Positions 7,591 through 11,205 of a DNA stretch of 11,205 bases are shown in pieces. Origin of the DNA: Balneolia bacterium. GTDB lineage: Bacteria; Bacteroidota; Rhodothermia; Balneolales; Cyclonatronaceae. Below the pieces are notes generated by a model. It worked only from the letters and a program-made list of their open reading frames with translations. It was not told where the DNA came from and ran no database searches. The translations under genes were made by a program, and so were the position numbers. How positions within the stretch are numbered: the first letter of the stretch is position 1; every line of letters begins with the position of its first letter. The stretch is from the NCBI GenBank assembly GCA_003567135.1, contig PXAI01000369.1, forward strand, positions 1 to 11,205, written 5' to 3'.

Positions 7591-7628
7591 AAACAAAAAA
7601 AGCACCCGGATTACTCCGGATGCTTTTT
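7591..7628 (-). terminator. Rho-independent terminator of the lipoprotein/coiled-coil operon
   Basis: On the minus strand a 14-bp stem (arms 7615-7628 and 7597-7610, one U-G wobble) is closed by a GUAA tetraloop of the GNRA type. A U-rich run follows, read from 7601 down to about 7591. It begins 21 bases after the stop of the coiled-coil gene. This is the clearest intrinsic terminator in the window. On the plus strand the trailing T-run is only five bases, and no plus-strand gene leads into it. Confidence 0.92.
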
Positions 7629-7648
7629 CAAAAAGAACTTTTTTTAGC

Positions 7649-8905
7649 CTACGCTTTCTTTGGCTCAGCTGATTTTGAGCGTGATACAAGCATGATAATC
7701 AGTATCACAATAACCAGGCCAAGAACGCCGGCTACAATTAACCAGCTTGATGACACAGGCTGACTTTCCACATTCCACTGACTCAGCTTGCGGTCAATCG
7801 CCGCGAAGTTTTCGTATGTGAGAATACGGCTTTCGGTCATGAATTCCTGCCATTCGGCTTTAACATCGTTATTCCAGATATTCGAGAACTGCTCGTAACG
7901 CGCGAGCTCTTCTTCGCTGCCACCCTGTTCTGCGGCACGGGCAATTGCGTTATCCAGATAGCGGTTCAGCGCCTGGTAAAAAGATGACGCGCTGCTGAAT
8001 GAATCCAGCTCGATATTACGCGCGTTAAATGAAGAATTCAGTGATCTCCACATCGCTTCGTCAATGCGGCTGTTCCAGCGTTCCATACCGGCATTGATTT
8101 CGGTGATTTTATCCGATCTGCGCTCAGATGGCTCGTAAATATTAGCAAGCTTAGTACCGAGCTTTTCCCATGAAGAGTTAAAGCGGGCGAAGCTGGCGCG
8201 CATTTTCAGATAATCAGCGCTGGAGAGCTGTGAGTGCGTCTCAATAAATGAGATGTTGTTCTCAACTACAGAGTTAATGTGGCCAAGTACGTTGTCGCGA
8301 TCGGCGCTGAGCGTAAATTCTCTGCGCTCACTTGCAGGAAGTGAATCCAGGTCGAGCCTGTCGTAGGCAACATAAAGTGAATCAACGAGGCCGAGAATGA
8401 ATTCATCGCGTTCGTTCAGCTGTGAACGAAGATTTCTGATCGTGGCAACGTTAGCGTTGTTACGGCGCGTAAGTTCTTCGAGCGTGTTGCGAAGTGAATC
8501 GCTTTGCTCGGAAGCATACCTGATCTGCTGATTCAGGTCGCTTATCTGAGAATTAAGGCCGTCAATTTCTGACGACTGCTGTTCAGAACGCGCAAGGTGA
8601 TTTCTCGTTGCTGACGTCAGATCCCGCAAATTGCTCACCTGAGCGTTGAACTGCTCGGGATGGATAAAGCGGTTAATCAGCGTGGAATGATCCTGAAACT
8701 GACGCTCGAATGACTGAATACGCTCCTGAAGTGCCTCAGCTTCGCTTGAAGACTGAAGATCCTTGATCGCATTAAGTATGTTGTTGTATTCTGTCTGGTA
8801 ATTACGCACGGTCTGATAATCAGACTGCGCAAAAACGGGTGATGTTCCCAGAAGCAGGATAAGAACCCACAGCACTGAGAATTTTCCGGAAATAAGTGTC
8901 TTCAT
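7649..8905 (-). CDS. Secreted coiled-coil protein with C-terminal membrane anchor
   Basis: A 418-residue envelope protein of unrecognised family. A signal peptide covers about residues 1-26, with hydrophobic core VLWVLILLLG and an SPVFA site before Gln27. Residues about 30-80 and 100-172 are helical and rich in Gln, Ser, Asn, Glu and Arg with heptad-like spacing of Leu/Ile, as in SSEIDGLNSQISDLNQQIR (111-129), indicating a long coiled coil. Residues about 200-380 appear to form further amphipathic helices with several Trp (W246, W277, W286, W344, W352, W377). One transmembrane helix (about 388-407) is followed by a basic tail, RSKSAEPKKA. The predicted topology is a periplasmic body anchored to the inner membrane by its C-terminus. 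It follows the lipoprotein gene by 30 bases and ends at a strong terminator, so the two form an operon. A structural or tethering role is inferred from shape only. Confidence 0.85.
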   Translation of the reverse strand: MKTLISGKFSVLWVLILLLGTSPVFAQSDYQTVRNYQTEYNNILNAIKDLQSSSEAEALQERIQSFERQFQDHSTLINRFIHPEQFNAQVSNLRDLTSATRNHLARSEQQSSEIDGLNSQISDLNQQIRYASEQSDSLRNTLEELTRRNNANVATIRNLRSQLNERDEFILGLVDSLYVAYDRLDLDSLPASERREFTLSADRDNVLGHINSVVENNISFIETHSQLSSADYLKMRASFARFNSSWEKLGTKLANIYEPSERRSDKITEINAGMERWNSRIDEAMWRSLNSSFNARNIELDSFSSASSFYQALNRYLDNAIARAAEQGGSEEELARYEQFSNIWNNDVKAEWQEFMTESRILTYENFAAIDRKLSQWNVESQPVSSSWLIVAGVLGLVIVILIIMLVSRSKSAEPKKA

Positions 8906-8935
8906 AATATTATCTGGTTCTTAAAGCGATTGATT

Positions 8936-9394
8936 TTAATTTCTGATTCCGTCTTTGCGAAGATTCCATGATCTGTCGCCATCAACAAGCTGGATGTTCG
9001 GATCCCGCTGATTCAGAACCGGATTCGTAAGCCGTTCCGAAGAAATACGAATAACTTCCTTCGCACGAAGTTCATTTTCCCGTACCTCCATTACGTAAAC
9101 ATTGCGAAAACCACGGGCTGTTACAAAGTAGTAACCATTGTGGTTTTTAATTACCCTAACCGATGTGCCCCCGAAATCTGACCGGCTTATCCCTTCATTG
9201 TCAAGAACTTCACGAATGTTAAAGCTCAGTCCTGATCGTGCATCGCTAACATCCCCGTTTGAGTTGGCTGTCATTACAGTTTCAACAGGTTGTGCAAAGT
9301 TAACATTGGTAACTTTTACTGATGAACCGCACGCAGTAACGACGAATATCAAAGCAACAGCTGCAATTTTTTTGATCATCATTTGAGTATTCAT
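8936..9394 (-). CDS. Small envelope lipoprotein of unknown function
   Basis: A 152-residue predicted lipoprotein. A signal peptide with Lys8-Lys9 and a hydrophobic core (residues 10-19) ends in the lipobox VTAC, lipidating Cys22, which is followed by Gly-Ser-Ser. That leaves about 130 residues, predicted mostly beta (VKVTNVNF, GTSVRVIKNHNGYYFVTARGFRNVYVMEVREN), so it is probably a small beta-rich domain. I do not recognise the family. The first ATG is used; internal Met5 and Met6 would also leave an intact signal peptide and cannot be excluded. It is the first gene of a two-gene unit, 30 bases ahead of the coiled-coil membrane protein. This suggests that the two products act together at the envelope. 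Confidence 0.85.
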   Translation of the reverse strand: MNTQMMIKKIAAVALIFVVTACGSSVKVTNVNFAQPVETVMTANSNGDVSDARSGLSFNIREVLDNEGISRSDFGGTSVRVIKNHNGYYFVTARGFRNVYVMEVRENELRAKEVIRISSERLTNPVLNQRDPNIQLVDGDRSWNLRKDGIRN

Positions 9395-9442
9395 TTATTG
9401 GTTATCCTGATTTGCCTTTTTTTGACCTTATGTAAAAACGTT

Positions 9443-9472
9443 GTTATATGAGCGTATCATACGAAAATACAA
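9443..9472 (-). promoter_or_regulatory. Candidate promoter of the lipoprotein/coiled-coil operon
   Basis: On the minus strand TTGTAT (9467-9472) and TATAAC (9443-9448) are separated by 18 bases, resembling a sigma-70 -35/-10 pair. It lies about 50 bases before the lipoprotein ATG in a 161-base gap. The spacer contains the palindrome CGTAT-C-ATACG (9453-9463), a possible repressor site. In this lineage the housekeeping consensus may differ, so the assignment is tentative. Confidence 0.3.
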
Positions 9473-9555
9473 CGTACAATATAGCTATTATTATTCGCCG
9501 ATTTAAATTTTACTCAAAAAAGTAACCTTTTCCGGCTTCGTTATTTAAAGCTGTT

Positions 9556-10098
9556 TTAAAAGCTGAGAAGCGCTTCATACTGAGCATCTTTTTTCAGAGA
9601 GTTTTTACCCCTCAGCCCTTCCAGTTCGATAATGAACGAGTAGCCCACAACGGTTCCGCCCAGCTTTTCCACAAGCTCCGTTGCAGCAGCAGCCGTTCCG
9701 CCCGTAGCGATCAGGTCATCATGGATCAAAACCCTGTTTCCTTTAATGATTGAGTCGGTGTGGATTTCAACTGAATCCTCGCCGTACTCAAGCTGATAGG
9801 ATGCGCTGAGCGTTTTTGCAGGAAGTTTGTTCGGTTTACGGATGGGCACAAATCCCGCATTAAGCTGCATAGCCATAGCCGGACCAAACAGAAAACCCCT
9901 GGATTCCAGGCCGACAATCAAATCTATTTTCTGGCCGGCAAACGGCTCCACCAGTAGCCTGCGCGACATACTCAGCGTTTGCGCATCACGAAGCAGCGGC
10001 GTAATATCCTTAAAAATTATTCCCGGCTTTGGAAAATCAGGAACATCGCGGATGGTATCTGAAATGTGTTCAATAATTTTACTGCGAAAATCACTCAT
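9556..10098 (-). CDS. apt: Adenine phosphoribosyltransferase
   Basis: Converts adenine and PRPP to AMP and pyrophosphate in purine salvage, in the cytoplasm. The 180 residues match the family length. The N-terminal PDFPKPGIIFKDITPLL (20-36) is diagnostic of Apt. ESRGFLFGPAMA (65-76) is the conserved loop region, and RKPNKLPAKT (87-96) the flexible catalytic loop. The PRPP-binding loop is VLIHDDLIATGGT (123-135), with the Asp127-Asp128 pair and the Thr-Gly-Gly-Thr turn. It begins divergently from tadA, with 83 bases between the two ATGs. Both promoters must therefore lie in that short gap unless they extend into the coding regions. No Shine-Dalgarno precedes the ATG, and no strong terminator is seen after the stop. 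Confidence 0.97.
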   Translation of the reverse strand: MSDFRSKIIEHISDTIRDVPDFPKPGIIFKDITPLLRDAQTLSMSRRLLVEPFAGQKIDLIVGLESRGFLFGPAMAMQLNAGFVPIRKPNKLPAKTLSASYQLEYGEDSVEIHTDSIIKGNRVLIHDDLIATGGTAAAATELVEKLGGTVVGYSFIIELEGLRGKNSLKKDAQYEALLSF

Positions 10099-10181
10099 GG
10101 TGTGGTAATCTGCGTTTTGGGTTGACTAAAGCGGCCTAATAATACGTATTTTAGTTTCTTAATTGAAACGCATCCAAAGGA
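10099..10181. promoter_or_regulatory. Divergent apt/tadA promoter region
   Basis: An 83-base gap serves two divergent genes. It includes a TTGACT (10122-10127) usable as a plus-strand -35 for tadA, a self-complementary AATACGTATT (10141-10150), and a GTTTC/GAAAC inverted pair (10154-10169). No convincing -10 or TAnnTTTG partner stands out on either strand. The region is called by arrangement rather than by consensus match. Confidence 0.4.
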
Positions 10182-10189
10182 ATGGATGC
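10170..10189 (+). promoter_or_regulatory. Hairpin spanning the tadA start codon
   Basis: Arms GCATCC (10170-10175) and GGATGC (10184-10189) enclose an 8-base loop holding AAAGGA and the first two bases of the ATG (10182-10184). In RNA the start codon would lie across the loop-stem junction. The AAAGGA touches the ATG directly, which is too close for a normal Shine-Dalgarno. The hairpin may restrain initiation here, or the true start may be further down. Confidence 0.3.
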
Positions 10190-10694
10190 CGAAAGTGATC
10201 AAAAAAACGCAATCTTTATCAATAACGTATTCCCATTGAACTTTTTTGAAAAACACAGCCGGTTTATGCGTCAGGCGCTGATGGAGGCCGAAAAGGCGCT
10301 GCTTCATGATGATGTGCCGGTTGGTGCCGTTATCGTGCATAACAATCAGATTATCGGGCGCGGACACAACCAGGTTGAGCAGCTAAAAGATCCGACTGCC
10401 CATGCAGAAGTAATTGCAGTAACCGCAGCCTGTGAAACCATAAACGATAAATTCCTGACTGACTGCACCCTTTACGTAACGCTGGAGCCCTGCCCGATGT
10501 GCGCCGGAGCTTTGGTATGGTCTAGAGTCAGCAAAATGGTTATTGGTTCGCTGGATGCCAAGGCGGGCGCGTGTGGCAGCGTATTCAATATTGCGTCAAA
10601 CGACAAGCTGAATCACAAAATCGAAATCCTGCACAGCGTTCTTGAGGATGAATGCTCGGAATTGTTACGCCGTTTTTTCCGGGCGAGACGATAG
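10182..10694 (+). CDS. tadA: tRNA-specific adenosine deaminase
   Basis: Deaminates A34 to inosine in the anticodon of tRNA(Arg), allowing wobble decoding. It is the only plus-strand gene here. The cytidine-deaminase-fold motifs are complete: TAHAEV (72-77) with zinc ligand His74 and catalytic Glu76, and LEPCPMCAGA (101-110) with zinc ligands Cys104 and Cys107. VPVGAVIV (45-52) and the terminal FFRARR are typical. Compared with B. subtilis and S. aureus TadA, which begin about seven residues before the FM-type motif equivalent to residues 28-29, this frame has some 20 extra N-terminal residues. An in-frame TTG at 10236 (codon 19) would give a canonical length, so the start is uncertain. The ATG lies in a hairpin. 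The gene diverges from apt and converges on nadD. Confidence 0.93.
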   Translation: MDAESDQKNAIFINNVFPLNFFEKHSRFMRQALMEAEKALLHDDVPVGAVIVHNNQIIGRGHNQVEQLKDPTAHAEVIAVTAACETINDKFLTDCTLYVTLEPCPMCAGALVWSRVSKMVIGSLDAKAGACGSVFNIASNDKLNHKIEILHSVLEDECSELLRRFFRARR

Positions 10695-10808
10695 AAACTC
10701 CGGTTTGAAGCTTTGGGGGACTCTGTCTTTATCGCAACTGTTTAATAGTTTTAGGCTTGGAGGAAAAATTTAAAAAGTTTGTAAGGATTTCGTTTGGGAC
10801 TGATTGTA

Positions 10809-10851
10809 CGTTAAACTTTCCAAAAGTTCAAAACTTTTGGAGAGTTTACCG
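10809..10851. repeat. 43-base near-perfect palindrome between convergent tadA and nadD
   Basis: A core stem of 16 bp (arms 10813-10828 and 10832-10847, with one mismatch that is a wobble on the plus strand) closes a 3-base CAA loop. The arms extend to about 19 pairs from 10809 to 10851 across one further mismatch. It lies in the 213-base gap between the two converging genes. There is no long U-tract on either side, so it is not a classical intrinsic terminator, although it could still act as a bidirectional stop or 3' protective hairpin. Its form also fits a dispersed palindromic repeat. The rest of the gap (10695-10808 and 10852-10907) shows no supported gene. Confidence 0.75.
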
Positions 10852-10907
10852 CCGCGAAAACAGCTGATCGCACGCCACCAATCCCCGCTTCCCGAATCTA
10901 CAACTTA

Positions 10908-11205
10908 TCAACTTAAATACAGCTGGTGCTCCCTGATATAATCAAACACATCTCCTGAAATCATTTCCGGCTTCTTCCCTCTTTTCAGCTCTTCCCGGAG
11001 TTCAGTAGATGAAATATCGACCGGATCATGTTCCACAAACTCAGCTCTAAGGAGGATTTTTCCCGAAACCCTGCTTCGGTCAAATCCCGGCCTTTGTGCT
11101 ACCATAAGCCCCGTTTTCTCAAGCAGCTGATCTGATTTATACCAGGATGAAATCGTCTCAAGTGAATCTGATCCTATGCAAAGAAAAAAGTCGTCTTCAG
11201 GATAG
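10908..11205 (-). CDS. nadD: Nicotinate-nucleotide adenylyltransferase, C-terminal part (truncated by window edge)
   Basis: The last 98 codons of a gene entering from the right edge; the frame is open beyond the internal Met at 11105, so that Met is not the start. NadD transfers AMP from ATP to nicotinate mononucleotide, making deamido-NAD in NAD biosynthesis. The visible part begins with DDFFLCIGSDSLETISSWYK, matching the family's FxxGxDxL..WY block. It continues with GLMVAQRPGFDR, the VVxRPG-type strand, and contains the signature DISSTELREELKRGK, the ISSTxIR motif that binds the nucleotide. It ends with VFDYIREHQLYLS, the normal C-terminus. The missing N-terminal half would hold the GxFxPxHxGH motif. 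It converges on tadA. Confidence 0.92.
   Translation of the reverse strand, partial: YPEDDFFLCIGSDSLETISSWYKSDQLLEKTGLMVAQRPGFDRSRVSGKILLRAEFVEHDPVDISSTELREELKRGKKPEMISGDVFDYIREHQLYLS

Noticed and set aside
9509..9524. TTACT/AGTAA hairpin after the apt stop, possible terminator
   Set aside because: A 5-bp A/T-rich stem with no proper U-run is too weak to call.
10095..10367. 90-codon minus-strand frame across the apt/tadA gap
   Set aside because: It is antisense to the 5' part of tadA, covers the divergent promoter region, and its translation has no family features.
10758..10868. Short plus-strand frame starting at TTG after GGAGG-like sequence in the tadA-nadD gap (begins LEEKFKKFV)
   Set aside because: It has no ATG, encodes only about 36 residues, and half of it is simply the translated palindrome.
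11105..11105. ATG at 11105 as the nadD start
   Set aside because: The frame continues upstream with the conserved FFLCIGSDSL and WYK blocks of NadD, so the gene is cut by the window edge rather than short.

Overview
The window looks like ordinary chromosomal DNA of a Gram-negative bacterium from the Bacteroidota/Rhodothermota/Balneolota side of the tree. The basis for this is indirect. Almost none of the starts has a Shine-Dalgarno sequence, one intergenic region carries a TAnnTTTG-type promoter box, and the envelope genes encode signal-peptide proteins and lipoproteins. The conserved CNCGHLAQ-motif protein also recalls, from memory, a family seen in Bacteroidota. The placement is an inference, not a database result. 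All genes but one (tadA) read on the minus strand.

From right to left, which is the transcription direction of most genes: a 5'-truncated nadD (NAD biosynthesis) enters at the right edge and converges on tadA (tRNA A34 deaminase). The two are separated by 213 bases holding a striking 43-base near-perfect palindrome. tadA is divergent from apt (adenine salvage). Next comes a two-gene envelope unit, a small lipoprotein followed by a secreted coiled-coil protein with a C-terminal membrane anchor. It ends in the best intrinsic terminator of the window (14-bp stem, GUAA loop, U-tract). Then follow a 165-residue conserved hypothetical with a His/Cys cluster, a cytoplasmic alpha/beta hydrolase, an orphan OmpR/PhoB-type response regulator 16 bases upstream of trmH (tRNA Gm18 methyltransferase), a PulA-type lipoprotein pullulanase, and gatB. 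The gatB stop overlaps (ATGA) the start of a secreted protein that runs off the left edge.

Functionally the window mixes translation and tRNA maturation (gatB, trmH, tadA), nucleotide and cofactor metabolism (apt, nadD), alpha-glucan degradation at the cell envelope (pullulanase), and envelope or regulatory genes of unknown role. I see no mobile element, CRISPR array, rRNA or tRNA gene, and no gene-free stretch over 300 bases. I do not see a clear new multi-gene system. The least explained parts are the lipoprotein/coiled-coil pair, the CNCGH-motif protein, the inverted repeats upstream of the response regulator and hydrolase genes, and the palindrome between tadA and nadD.
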